A DNA stretch of 64,000 nucleotides from Diploscapter coronatus (Eukaryota; Nematoda; Chromadorea; Rhabditida; Rhabditidae): positions 58,985,201 through 59,049,200 of the forward strand of contig OZ038422.1 of assembly GCA_964036155.1 (NCBI GenBank). Direction: 5' to 3'. The position numbers and the translations under genes are program-made. Shown piece by piece: positions 37,101 through 59,900 of this stretch. Positions within the stretch are counted from its first letter, which is position 1; each line of letters starts with the position of its first letter. The notes under the pieces are model-generated. The model made no database searches and was not told the DNA's origin. It was given only the letters and a program-made list of their open reading frames with translations.

Positions 37101-39535
37101 CTTTAAAGGTTTGTGCGACGAAAGATTTCAACTATCTCTACTCCCTTATGCTAATTTGCGATATGATCATAATTTAACGAGCCTCATTCAATTCATTAAC
37201 TCTTCACCCCACTCTCTAGCTAACCTTTTCCCTCGCCGCCTATCCAATTATGCTCTGGTCATATTCCCTTTCACCCTTTCTCTTCTCGAATATCCTCTTT
37301 CCAGCGAGTTCTCCTCCGGTCCCCCTGTCTGCCCAATTTTGGTGTACATATATCCGGAGGCCCGAGGGTCGAGGGCTATAGAGACATGGCTCTACGCTCT
37401 GTTCGACCCGTTCTTTATCCATCTGACTATAGCCATTCTTTCTCGGGCTGTCTTGAAACTCCGCAGTCCAAGCATTTTGCAATTCCATTTTTGCATTTTC
37501 CATTCATAAACAGCATCTTTTCGTGAGCTAAAAAGCTTCTAAAAGCTAGTTTATTGTGTTTCCTTCTGTTTTGCTTTATTTTTTTTTGTATTTCCAAAAA
37601 CAAAGAAAGCTGAAAGATGAAACATCTATGAAATTAGTCTTACGTGAGGCTAATATTTTCTCCTTTGGGAAGAATTAGACAATATGAATTTATCTCGCAA
37701 TGAAAAGTCCGTTTGTAGATGAGGCTAGTAGAACAGGATTTATTAATTTATACTTTTTCATAGAATATTGCGAGTTTTTAATAGTCGCGCAATGTTTCAA
37801 TAATTCCGAATTATCCTAAAATTTTAGACGACTATGAAAAATATTCCATCTTTCAGCTCGATGTCGAACCGTCGTTCAGAGGCTTCGGCCACGACGACCT
37901 CTGCCTCTGCGCCGCGTGCATCGCGTCTCTCGACTGTGCCCTCTGCAGCTCGCAACAATACCACCCCACAGGCGCCTGCAACTCGCCTTCCCAATCAGAA
38001 TCAGTCTACCAGCAGGTCCAACTCCAATCTCAGGAGCAGTTCTGACGGTAAGAATTTTTTAAACATTTTATTTTATTTTCTTTCAAATATTTTTCTGAAC
38101 ATAAGATATTGGCGAAATAGTTTCATCTTTTATTTTCTTGTGTAAATTCAACGTGGTTCGAAAAGTTGAACTCAAAGCCTAAATTCTGGAATAAGTTGAA
38201 AGCGTGAGTGAAGAATGTATGATACGAAACTTTTTTCCATGAATTTTAATGCTCCAATGAATGGAAAAGTTGCGTTCAAGGCTTTTGGAACTGCAACAAC
38301 TAGCGCTACAAGAGTTGTGAAAAATCACGAACTATCCTCGTTCGATTGTTCAATCTAGTATTTTTCGACTATTCTGATAATTCTAACAAGAATATGCCAA
38401 GTTTATGTCAGCCTTTTACTATTCTTTAAAAATTATTATTTTTTATCTTTCAGTGAAAAATCCGAGTCTTCCTGCTACGCCCAAGATTATCAATAAGAAG
38501 TACGCTAATGTGCAGAGGTTTGTTTGATTTTAAAAAAAATTCTGAGAATAATTTATTGATTTGAGCAAGGTCGGCAGCATCACGGACCACAAGCCTGGCG
38601 GTGGTAAGGTGGAAATCTTCAGCGAGAAGAAGACCTACAATGCCGGTTCCAGAATCGATGCAAAGACCAACTGGGAACCTCCCAAATCCGAGAAGAAGGT
38701 TGATTTTTTAGTTATAAAACTACTCACTTTTTTGTCTTTACCAGGGCAATTTATTATTTTTTTTATAATTACCTAATTTTCACAGCTAATATTACATTTT
38801 TCAGATCATCACCCAGAAACTGCAATGGAAGGCCGAATCCAGAGTCGGCTCGAAGGACAACATGAAACATCAGCCTGGAGGTGGAAATACGAAGGTATAT
38901 CAATTTTGAATTATCTTTAAAAAGTGTGCAGCTATTTTCTTCAATTTTGCTGAAGAATATTCAAATGAATTTCAAGCTAAAATATTTTGAAGAATTTTCT
39001 ATGCTTCATTTGAATAGTGTGAAGAACCAATCATGTCACAAGCACACATCACAAATTTGGCTACTTGTGACGTTAGCTTTCTGCAATTGCTTCTCTTCAG
39101 ATCGTGACTCAGAAGTTGGAATGGAATGCGGGGAGCAAAGTCGGAAGCCTCGAGAATGCCAATCATAAGCCAGGTAAAGCTTTTCTTTGCTGAAGTTTTA
39201 ATGAATTATCAATGATCTATAAAGAAAAGCCTCGATTCGAGCCATTTCTGTGGGAATTCTAAATAATTCAACTTCGAATTGAGCACGTATTTCATTCAAA
39301 CTACTACGGATTTTAAATCAAATTTAGACGCTCCTAAAAATATTTGACTTTTGCAAAAATTTACTTTCTTCACGATTTTTTATCGCAATAAGCTTTTCAA
39401 TTGTTTTACTTCTAAGGCGGTGGCAACGTGAGGATCTTCGACGAGAAGTTGGAATTCGTCGCGGCGCCCCGAGTGGCCTCTCGTTCCTCGGACAACTCGA
39501 ACCACGCCAGCTCGGCCAATATCAGCGTCCTCTGA
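31148..39535 (+). CDS. ptl-1: Tau/MAP2-family microtubule-associated protein PTL-1
   Basis: Model of 13 exons: 31148-31237, 32994-33075, 33950-34095, 34433-34657, 34840-35049, 35261-35397, 36256-36405, 37857-38047, 38454-38517, 38566-38698, 38805-38894, 39101-39173, 39417-39535; 569 residues. The acidic Glu/Gln-rich projection half is followed by a Ser/Thr/Ala/Pro-rich basic middle and a C-terminal microtubule-binding region from about residue 432. Repeats carry the tau hallmark: SKVGSITDHKPGGGKVEIF (PGGG 442-445), SRVGSKDNMKHQPGGGN (500-503), SKVGSLENANHKPGGGNVR (530-533), with a degenerate unit between the first and second. The final IFDEKLEF matches the tau repeat end. Exon 1 is the least certain. 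Introns at 33076 and 35398 use GC donors. A start codon right after the acceptor at 34432 could begin a short isoform. Worm PTL-1 acts in neurons (touch cells). Confidence 0.9.
31238..32993 (+). other. First ptl-1 intron
   Basis: 1.76 kb, no recognised element. An acidic open frame continues from exon 1 to about 31,395 (Glu-rich) and could be a longer alternative exon, but no donor there keeps the frame of the following exon. Several TTTTC-rich and GA-rich stretches occur near 32,750-32,860. Confidence 0.4.
33076..33949 (+). other. ptl-1 intron with GC donor
   Basis: 874 bp between exons 2 and 3. It starts GCAAGT, the best-matched GC donor in the window. Inside are GA-rich stretches near 33,420-33,530. 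No coding frame of interest. Confidence 0.45.
35398..36255 (+). other. ptl-1 intron (GC donor) with retained-frame stop
   Basis: 858 bp starting GCTAGG. If the donor is not used, the frame reads on for 14 codons to a TGA at about 35,441, giving a truncated projection-domain-only protein without microtubule repeats. Otherwise a pyrimidine-rich second half and no recognised feature. Confidence 0.4.
36406..37856 (+). other. Large ptl-1 intron
   Basis: 1.45 kb. An open frame of 155 codons at 37042-37509 has Leu/Ser/Phe-rich composition, no acceptor/donor support and no known family, so I treat it as chance. Nothing else recognised. Confidence 0.4.
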
Positions 39536-39944
39536 ATGAAGGGACAAGGAGGAACGTCTACGAATCTACAAGTCTTCCCGAATTCAACGCCAATCTTCAC
39601 CTCATTTCTTCCTCATCTTCACTCCAGTTCACTGTTTGTGAATGCGTTCTTGGAAAATTCACCCACTTTTCTTTCTTTTCAACAAAAATTTACGTCCACC
39701 AAATTGGGTGAACCTTTCAAGAAATCACTCAAATCTATCACTCCGTCTCTGCCACTTTCATTCAAAATCGATTCATTCGTCACTTTTGGTCGTCGTCTTT
39801 GCATCAGCAGGAGAGTTTGGTAATCGGGAAAGAAATCTGAATTTGTTCCGATTGCCATTTGTCCTGCCACCCCATTCGTGTATTTACTCCCCACATCTCT
39901 CGATTCTCCCATTCTCAATTAATTGTATTTACTCAATGTTTTAG

Positions 39945-40289
39945 ACTGAACAACCACAGCAAGTTCAAGTTCGGCAAGCTTCGATTACGGTAACAACCAC
40001 GCCTCCAGTGCCTGTGCCTGTGCCTGTCATCAAGAGTGCAATAATCAAGGGAAAAGCCCCCTCGGTGGAGTTGGCAGAAACCAAACAGGTGGTCATCAAA
40101 CCGATGGCTGTGGGATTCGTGAAATTAGACCAGTCAATGATAGAGACAAAGCCACCTTCTAGGGACAAGTCAAAGAACATCCCGAATATTAGAGCAAAAC
40201 CACCCACCATTCAGAGAAGAATATCCAGCGCGAAGTTGATGCCTGGTGCAATTTATCCGCTAACAGCGGATCAAATTATGTCTGGATAA
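39945..40289 (+). CDS. Possible alternative last exon of ptl-1 (115 codons) or fragment of another gene
   Basis: A TGTTTTAG acceptor ends at 39944 and opens a 114-residue frame ending in TAA at 40287-40289: TEQPQQVQVRQASITVTTT, a VPVPVPV run, then a basic part (KPPSRDKSKNIPNIRAKPP, IQRRISSAKLMPG). Basic, Pro-rich and Ser/Thr-containing composition is like the middle of tau-family proteins. The exon begins in phase 0, matching the ends of ptl-1 exons at 38698 and 38894, but not the end of the exon at 39173. It could thus replace the last one or two repeats. No separate start codon and upstream exon are visible. A small unrelated gene cannot be excluded. Confidence 0.42.
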   Translation, partial: TEQPQQVQVRQASITVTTTPPVPVPVPVIKSAIIKGKAPSVELAETKQVVIKPMAVGFVKLDQSMIETKPPSRDKSKNIPNIRAKPPTIQRRISSAKLMPGAIYPLTADQIMSG

Positions 40290-41095
40290 ATTTTAGATTT
40301 TTAAATCTAAATTTTCTTTATTCAGTACTCATGCAATAGCAAAAATTGTGTGGCGCGAAGCTTGTAGTTCTTGCTTTCTGATTTTGATTGATTTTATTTC
40401 AACTTCATTGCAAAAATATCTAAAACCTAAAATTGAAGTGCATCGGCTTCATTTTAGGCTTTATGATATGTCGTATTTATTCCGTCTTGCTAAACATATG
40501 ACCGGTGATTTGTGTTTGTCTTTTGTGTAGATAATTTTGATTGACTTGATTTTAGTAGACACTGAGAAGTTTAGCTCTAAAATCTCATCTGCGAGATTGT
40601 CCTTCGATTATATTTTATCAGCTGCTGACTTTTTATCGATGATAATAATATTTTATCGAAAATAAAGAATTGCTCTGAGTTTTTCTTTATAAATTCTGCA
40701 GAACAATGGCTTGAAACACTGAAATTTTACTTTCTCATTATTACTATTCGTTATTTTTACAATGTATGATGATGATGATGTAATTGCAACATTTATTTTC
40801 CTTCGTTTTTATCTCAGCAATTACTTTTTAGCAATCCAGCCAAATCCCCTATTCTTATCCCCCAAACAGGCTCCTCCTCTGGGTGATTCTTCATCTGACC
40901 ACTCGCTTTCTCATCCTCCCTTGCCTTTCTCGCAGCCAAACAGTTTGTATTCCTCTCTCGTCTCCCTCATTTGCATACTCGGCTGTTTTCTGTTTTCATT
41001 CGAAAATTCATTCAATCGTCTTTCTAATCCCTCAACTTTGCTTTCTGTGTCAAGAAGCTATATATCGAATTCGATTCCTCGGTCAATGACTATTT
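40290..41095 (+). other. Intergenic region before the DB-module gene
   Basis: About 800 bp, AT-rich, with an AATAAA at about 40,661. A 143-codon frame at 40762-41193 overlaps the start of the next gene in another frame and has no support. Nothing else recognised. Confidence 0.4.
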
Positions 41096-42075
41096 ATGGA
41101 AGTCAACAATGCACTCGGCATTTTGACTGTGCTTTTGAGCTTCATAAACCTTGGACTTGCGGTAATCTAGCTAAAACCAATGATATTTTCTGAAGATGAA
41201 TTGATTTTTTTCATTTTGGCAGTTATTTTCAGTGCATGTTCAAGCTGGACTTCAAAGATTTACCCCCACCAGTAATTTACTACGAATGCAGACCTAATGA
41301 GTGAGGATTAATTAGATGAATTTTGAATCTAAAAAACTATCAGACGATCCTATGGATGTACTCCCAGCAATAATTGTGGTTCTCATGGTTGCGCTAGATC
41401 CAGAGCTTACGCCTATAAAACGAGCCAATTCCAAACGCCTGTATGAAAACGTTTTTTCGCTTCTTTAACTTATCGTAGTTCAGATAAAATATCCCACGAT
41501 TCCTAAACGGTCAAGATATGATGTAAGAACTTTGGTCGCTTTAAAAATTCGATGACGATGAAACTTTCAGATGGCAAATGCCTACTTTACCCGTTGTTGC
41601 GAACAGTATTCTCTTCCAGAGTCTTGTATATCTAAATGCTCATTCAATAATTATAACACCGATACGGTAGTAATTTTTCTAAAATCAATAATTCTATTCA
41701 AAATGCTAGATTTTATCAATTTTTGTTCGAAATAATGGAGTTGAAGAATGTCCTATACAAGCTCTGCCTACAATGCATTCTTGTGCGTCGAGAAGACTGG
41801 ACCATAGAAATTGTTGTGTGAAGGTAAGTTTTGTTTTAAATTCAGCAGCTTTTCCAAATTAGGCAGGCGTCCCGATGGAATGCCTCGTATTTTGTGGACC
41901 TCCGGCAGCTGAGACTACGATAGATCCGATACAATTTAGCTGTTTAGAACACTTGGAGAAAATGAAATGTAAGAAAATTTGCTAGATGTTTGAAGATTCA
42001 TAATTTTCAGCATGTTTTACTGCCGATTTATTTGAGAGAAGGTTGAAGATACGGAAAATCAGAAAGCAACTCTGA
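41096..42075 (+). CDS. Secreted DB-module cysteine-rich protein
   Basis: Eight exons: 41096-41161, 41233-41300, 41344-41440, 41484-41522, 41571-41666, 41710-41823, 41863-41968, 42011-42075; 216 residues. A signal peptide (ALGILTVLLSFINLGLA) is followed by a Cys-containing segment (GCTPSNNCGSHGC) and then a DB module: ANAYFTRCCEQYSLPESC, CPIQALPTMHSCASRRLDHR, NCCVKAGVPMECLVFC and a closing SCF motif. The paired cysteines and order match the nematode-specific DB module, found in secreted and extracellular-matrix proteins of unknown biochemical role. A basic tail (RRLKIRKIRKQL) ends the protein. The first exon ends exactly at the predicted signal cleavage region. Convergent with the ABC transporter gene; AATAAA lies near 42,160. 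Confidence 0.86.
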
Positions 42076-42402
42076 AGATTGAGATGACGCATCATGACAT
42101 AGACTATCGAATGTTAACTTTTTTCGCTAGATGAGAATAGACCTGAATTTTAGCAATAGAATAAAAACTGTATAAACTCGAAAAAATTTATTGAGCAAAG
42201 TAAAACAATAAAAATGAGCAAATCATCATTTTCGATATACACATATGGCGAAATTAAAGCACTTCTCATGATTATACCGGATATCATTATTGAGTAGAAT
42301 TTTATAACAGGTCTTTACTATAAAATTAAGTTTCTATTTTCGTTTTGAAATTTTGCAAAAGCCCGCTTTTAAAAATTAGAACCTCTTTGGCACATTTAAT
42401 GA

Positions 42403-53514
<11,112 letters not shown>

Positions 53515-54299
53515 TGTTGTCGGATGAATTGAATATAGGAACAAGGAAGAACTCCCCGCTTGGGGCTGGAGTTGATGGATGTTGGCGATTGCCCCCGTGG
53601 GCTCGTCACTCTTCTTTCGATTCTTGTCAAACTGCCTGCCTTTTTATGTGATCAGCAAAATGACTGTCAGAGGAAATCGGTGAGAATTGCACATTGCACC
53701 CTCACAATTCGCTCATTTGCATATTCCAAGAGCACATGCATCAATGGATGGATGGACGGATGGATGCATCGCTCCCTTCCTGCCTTCCTCTCTCGATTCA
53801 CAACAAGTCACGTATGTTTCATTCGATGAACGAGAACTTTGACGGTGATATGAGCAGAAATTGTTCAACACCATCAACACCACGACAAAGATAGGCGACA
53901 AACGGATGCTGGTGTATAATTTATGTTAGTAAACTATTAAAACCATCGTGTCGCTGAGTGGATGATTTAAAAGAAATGGTTCTGATGTATCTTATATAAC
54001 TCGTACCTCTTCCTTTCACATATTTATTGATAGTATATCTTGTATGTTGAACCTAATTTAATTTAGTGTCGAAATATTTAGTATAAAATTCTGTAGGTCA
54101 TTGGAAAAAATACTGAAACAGTTCTACTTCACAGATGGAGACCAAAACATTAGCGATTATGCAAATCAACGAGGTTTTGTAATTGAAAATGATGTAATGA
54201 AATGAGATTTAGTGGAATTTTGAATTTATGCACTGCACTTTTGCAACAATGAGAATTCTAATATTTATCAATATTTTGCAAACATTTATTAATCAAAAT
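53515..54299. other. Spacer between UGT and MRP genes
   Basis: 785 bp between the UGT stop and the MRP start, both on the minus strand. A TGGATGGATGGACGGATGGATG near-tandem GGAT/GGAC run lies at about 53,745-53,767. Otherwise AT-rich. It should hold the MRP promoter. Confidence 0.4.
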
Positions 54300-56438
54300 T
54301 CAATCCTTCTTCTGCTTCCTAGAAGGAATACATTTACAAATTAGGAAGGTCAAAATTTTGTAAATTATATAAACAACGACTAAAATGGCTGTTATGATCA
54401 GCAACACGACATCAATCAAATAATATTGGAGGAGATTTAGATGCCTACCGTAGGAGTCGAGTTCAGGCAAAGTTCCGAATTTTGCTGCTAATTCGCAATG
54501 TTTCACGACAAGTTCTTTGGCCGAAAACGGTCGACTATTCAATAATTCTGCTAGTCTTTTGGCCTTCTGCGTATATCTGAAATGTAAAAACTATCATTTA
54601 GTCATTTAGTAAATAAAATTTAATTTGCATACATTTTATTTGCAAGAAGTTCTCCTACAGTGCTCTTGAATCGCTCAACGTCAGCCAGATCTTCCTTGAG
54701 GTAAACGATCGCAGTATTATGTCGTACCAGCATTTCCCCATTTCTCCGTTGATCAGCCATGATAGGAATCTGAATTTTTGGAAATCAAATTTCGCTTTTT
54801 CCAGGCTTCCTCAAGATTTACCCCTTCCCGTCTCAAGTAAGAAAACTAGATCAGTCACCGTCCCAGAAAAATAAACTTTTGAAGAAGCCTGCTTTTCCCG
54901 CCTATCTTACCACAATTGCAGGCTTTCCACTGTGAGCCAATTCATTCGTACTTCCCAATCCGCCGTGAGTTATGAACAATGATAATCGGTTATCCGCCAA
55001 TAATTGATCCTGTGGCATCCATTTTGTCAGGACAACATTGTCAACTCCTTTCGTAATATCGTCATCCAGCTCGTATTTCCAAATAAACGTGGTTTCAGGC
55101 ATCGATTTGAACAGGGAGATGAATGACCGCTTGTATTCATTTGGCATGGCAGAAGATAGAGCATTCGTTCCAAATGAAATCAGCACATTTTTCTTCCTCC
55201 TATTCAAAATTTCACTCCACTCCTAAAATTGAGTGAAAATATTAGATGTGTTTTTCTATGATAGACCTTCGACAATACCAAATCAGAACTCTTCTTCCGA
55301 GTTGGAACAATTCCTCCGATAGGAATTGTCTTCGGTAGGGTGGGAGAAGGAAAATCCAAATATGGATTTGAATTTACGAAATTAAACGAGATCTTTGCCA
55401 TGAGATCCTAAAGTATTTCATCGATACTTTCATTTTTTTCTCAGACCATCCAATTCTTCTTTCCAACAACACTCTCAACCCCTTCCAGTTCGTTTCGATG
55501 AACGCTATCAGCAAAATATCGAAACATTAACGATGACGCGAGATTTTTTACTCTTTGAAACAAGCTCATTCGATCACCTGATTCGGCAAACAGATCTAGA
55601 ATACGAATTTTAGATAATGTGAAAGTGGTTTGACTTTGGAAGATCTTTTAGGACCTGGCACATAGCTGACAGCTAAAGGTTCTCCAATAGCATTCGATAC
55701 ACCGACTAATTGAACAGAAGAAGATGCACCGACTATTGAAGGGATTTGAAGATAATCAAATAAGGCTAAATTAAGGAAAAGATTAATAAAAAAAAAGCTC
55801 ACATCATACCTATTCCACAAATATGACAATGTTCTGCAATAGCAAGATCGAACTTCTCTGCACGCAACCGATCCATCAAAGATTTATCGTTCATTATGTC
55901 TAAAAATTGGTTTATTACTGAAATTCGGATAAGAAAAAAATACTTTCGCAATTGAATCTCGTGATATCTTTGACATAGCCCATCATTGATGAAAGCACAG
56001 AAAGAGCGGAGGGCTGCATTGTCCAGATATTCCATTCTCCGGAGGAATTGGCAGTCCCACTCGTTCTCTTGACCAATTCAATTACGCTAAACATGTAATA
56101 TTTTTAAAGATTTAAATGGGAATTTTACCGTTTATCACCCGGATGAAATATTATCTTCTTCACAGAAGTGAGACCCGTTTTATTTCCGAATTTCTCCTCT
56201 AACACTGGCATCAGTACGGTCTAAAATATTGCTATCATAGTTTTGAAATTTTAAGCACGAATATTTCAATTAGAATTTCACATACGACATCGAATCCGGC
56301 TTCCGCCAAAGTATCAGCGACCGAACCCATAAATTTGACATGGGAATGCCAAAGTAAGGGTGAATAAACCAAAACTTTGTATGAATTTAGTCCATTGACC
56401 AGCAGTGAAAGTAAGAAATTGAATAAATAAAGCCTCAT
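54300..56438 (-). CDS. UDP-glycosyltransferase (UGT)
   Basis: Ten exons: 56438-56286, 56220-56129, 56086-55944, 55899-55810, 55765-55655, 55595-55447, 55407-55267, 55222-54911, 54769-54633, 54576-54300; 534 residues, normal for the family. Signal peptide (LYLFNFLLSLLVNGLNS), aglycone-binding N-terminal half, then the donor-sugar half with LISFGTNA, WMPQDQLLADNRLSLF and the UGT signature FITHGGLGSTNELAHSGKP (from residue about 376) followed by PIMADQRRNGEM. A C-terminal membrane helix (LIDVVLLIITAILVVVYIIY) precedes a short basic cytosolic tail ending KQKKD, a KxKxx-type ER retrieval signal. The enzyme joins a sugar (in worms usually glucose) to small hydrophobic molecules in the ER lumen. It lies just upstream of an MRP exporter on the same strand. 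Confidence 0.94.
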
Positions 56439-56940
56439 CAAACAAAACTCTAAACAGAAATTATTATTTAAGTTTTTGAAAACAGAAATAAATGCGATTT
56501 AGGTTTATTTTCGCGGTAAATCATTTGCCTGCCTTTTCACTTGGTTGTGCAATTCGGTCAGTGGCTGTTTTCAAGACAACAATGTTCTTATCGTTTTGTC
56601 TGCTTGCCTGCCTTCTTTCAACCTGTTATATTCCTCGCAAAATGTCTCTGCGTCTTTCACTCGCTGGTCAATATGAAAAAGATGAAGGAGTCGGTAGTGT
56701 TCACTCATAATATCGTCATTTTGAAGCGAAATATCATTGAGAAAAATCTATTTTAATTTAAAAAAGATAACTGATGTAAACAAATAAAAAATTCGTACTT
56801 CCACTAACACAACAATCCACGAAATTCACGAAACGACGATGAAAAATGAAGAAATTACGACATTTCTGGGCATTGCCATCTCTTCAATTGAAGAGGTTAT
56901 TTTTATTACAAAAATTTTGTGCAAATTATATAAATGCTCT
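56439..56940. other. Spacer between glr-1 and UGT
   Basis: 502 bp. It contains a minus-strand AATAAA near 56,905 for the glr-1 message and, towards 56,440, the promoter side of the UGT gene. No coding frame of note. Confidence 0.4.
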
Positions 56941-59900
56941 CTAAACGGCGGTATTGTATGGCTGATAGGTGGGACTGAGCCGGTTTTCAGAAGCCATGCT
57001 ACTGTCTTTGTCGTTAGAGGCTGGAAGAAATGAGGCCGCCTATAAAATCATCATTCCCAGGGAATTTTCAAAGTATTTTAGACCTGTTGCCTTTTGATAG
57101 CTTCAAAACTCTGTGTGCCAGGCTGAGCCACAGCCCCGCCCTGCACTGAAAGACGCAATTGTGAAGACAACGCTGATTTGAGGTTCTTCTAAATGTTACA
57201 GAGTTTGCTTTTCCATGATCTTCAAAGAATGCGTACCGCAAAGTTTCCTACTAATGAATTCGAATTCGACTTCCTTGCTTCGATTCGAGACCGATAGAGG
57301 AATTCACCCAGTGCCGCTAGCATAGAAGCGATCATGCCTCCCATCAGAATATAGAATATGCCTGCTACTTTGGACAAATTCAGGGAAGCACTTGAACCGT
57401 CCTGAATTTTAATATTCTTATTTCTATATCTCATATGCATGAGACTCAAAATTGTGTCAGATAAGGAAGATAATGATTTGTGACTCTTCAACAAGAAGTA
57501 AAAAAGAATGAAAAAAGACAATCAGAATAAAAATAGGAATAAATTTTGACATACCACCGATGTGTCCTTCACGCAATCAGTCAGCTCAACCCACCATTTT
57601 ATTTCGAGTTTCTTGAGCTCTCCTTTCTCCTGCAGGGCGAGAATTGCAAGATTGATCAAATCCTTCCAGTCAGAGCCAAATGGCGTCGCGATGCCGTAAC
57701 CGATGCTGTTCAGATTCGCGCCTGAAAATAGAAAAACTTATAAAGAGAAAATGTTGATACACAAATTGCTCAAATGGAACATTAAAAAATAAGATAAAAC
57801 TGCATTTTCTTCCAAGTTCTCAAAAAGGACTCACCAACTTTCATAGTATCGCAAGGCAGCTGATTATTTTCGTATTCGTTTGCTGTTGCTTCCAGCAGAA
57901 AGGCGTATCTTTAATTTTTTAAAATGAAATTTGTGTGATTTTCAAAGACTAATACCGTCCTTTATGTTGTCGCACTTTCTCGATTCCCTCTGCATAGCTG
58001 CTCACGAACACTGAAGGCACTTGCGAATCCATATAACGCCACATTCGTTGATAGATCTCGACGGAAGAAAACTAGAAATTAACAAATAATAATTTCAAGA
58101 TCCTTTTTTTCTATAAACTAAAGAGAAACTCGAAGAAAACGGAGTTTTACATTTTCAATATCATCAGACTTATTACCTTGAAGAAAGAGGCAGTTGATCC
58201 GCCTCCCTGGATGCCATATTTGATTTTGGTCTGTTTCGCCAAATCTTCTACATTCTCAATTGGAGCCTAAAGTTGGGATTTAGCGAAAAAATAAGTAAAA
58301 AGACAATCACCTGCATTTTCTCCAAAGTCAGAAAAGCAGCCAGATTAGCTGTGTATGATGAAACAATGATCATAGTAAAGAACCACCAAGCGGACGAAGC
58401 AATACGTCCAGAAACAGATCTGAAAACAATGCATTTTCTAAAAAAAGAAATCGTGGCTCTAAACTGACCTAGGCAGAATGTCCGTTCCCTGTTGCATGAA
58501 AGCGGCCAAAGTGAACCAGAGACAGTTGTAGACGGAAAAATCGTTGGAAATCGCGAATCCGCCTCGAGCCGTCTCCTCGACTCGCCATTCGTAAGGAGAA
58601 AAGCGAGACACCAAGAAGATGACTACTGATACCTGAATGGGCAATTTAGAAATGCAAAAACTTCGCTTGACAAATGAGACTAAAACTGACCCCGATATAT
58701 GCAAAGATGATGTACATCCAAATGTCTGTCGATAGCGGCTGCATGAAGCTGAACACGGAGAACTCCTGCTTCTCGGGCTTCTTGATCATAATCGAAATGC
58801 CCGTCGTCATGAAGGGCTTCGAGAAATCCACGACTCGCTCACGTTCCTCAAAATTAATTTGGTTTATTTTGATCTTGGAACATCGACTCCACGAATATAG
58901 AAAAAAGCGGGGAAATACTGTAGTGGTCAAATTAAGTGTTCGAGTGTTGAAAAATAGCGAGAAGAGGCGAGAGAAAAACAGGAACTTGCGTACCACTCTT
59001 TCCACTATCCCATGCTGGCTCTTTCTCAAGCACTTTGCTTCCCTCTTTGCGCATAGTTCATACGCGCATTTCTCGCAAGGTGCGCTTTAACGTACGAACT
59101 TTCACTTAATTTGACCGATACAATAATGATTGGCCTTTTTCATTGTAAGATTTAACATTCTTCAATAAAACTTAAAACAAATTGTAATTTTTACCTGATT
59201 GATAGTGAGTGACGCGACAATCATGTCAGCCTTTCCACTGAGCAGATCCCCAATCATCCCATCCCAACTTCCATCGCTCTGTCGCGAACCCGCCTTGTGG
59301 CCAATGACGATTTCGTAGTTGAAACCAGCTGAAAGAGGAAGATAAAAACGCAAACGATAAGAACTATACGAATTTGCTTTGCAAGTCGAGAGAGCAGATC
59401 GATACAGTAGCCCTGAAATCGAGCATTGCCTTGGCATTCGGGTGTAGTAGTGTCGTTTAGCTGGCAACCAGAAGATAGCATTGTGAATGGGGCGACCTAG
59501 AAGAAACTGAGGCTTATTCAAATTAAAATTTTCAAAAATAATTTTGCGGCTAGTTTATACAATAAAATTCATACAATGTTGGTGAGGATTTTGACGACCC
59601 GATTTCTACCAGCGTCCATAGGTTTCCTCGTGTGCTGCGCGATCGTGCGGTTCGAGAAGAAGCCAACGCCTTGTCGCCAAGCCATTACCTGAAAATAAAT
59701 CATCGAAATTGAAAATTGGAAAAATCCACAAATTTACCTCCTTCCGGTTGAAAGTAGCCTTTGTGTTTGACACGAGATCGACCACGGATACATCATAGTT
59801 CCTCCGTTCTCCCTGTCGATCGAACTGAATGTTGCCTGTCAAAGTGCCGTCTCGAGAATCAAGGCTCATCTGATGAAAAAAGTAAAATATTTTTCAATGA

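Noticed and set aside
37042..37509. 155-codon plus-strand open frame in a ptl-1 intron
   Set aside because: Low-complexity Leu/Ser/Phe composition, no start context, no splice sites in phase with ptl-1, no known family.
40762..41193. 143-codon plus-strand frame before the DB gene
   Set aside because: The DB gene's signal-peptide exon lies in another frame inside it and fits the family; the long frame has biased composition and no homology.
53745..53767. Tandem GGAT/GGAC run, considered as CRISPR-like or a minisatellite
   Set aside because: Only a few 4-bp units; a simple microsatellite with no spacers.
58674..59090. 138-codon plus-strand open frame
   Set aside because: It lies antisense to well-supported glr-1 exons (TM1 region) and has no splice or family support; it is a shadow of the receptor coding sequence.
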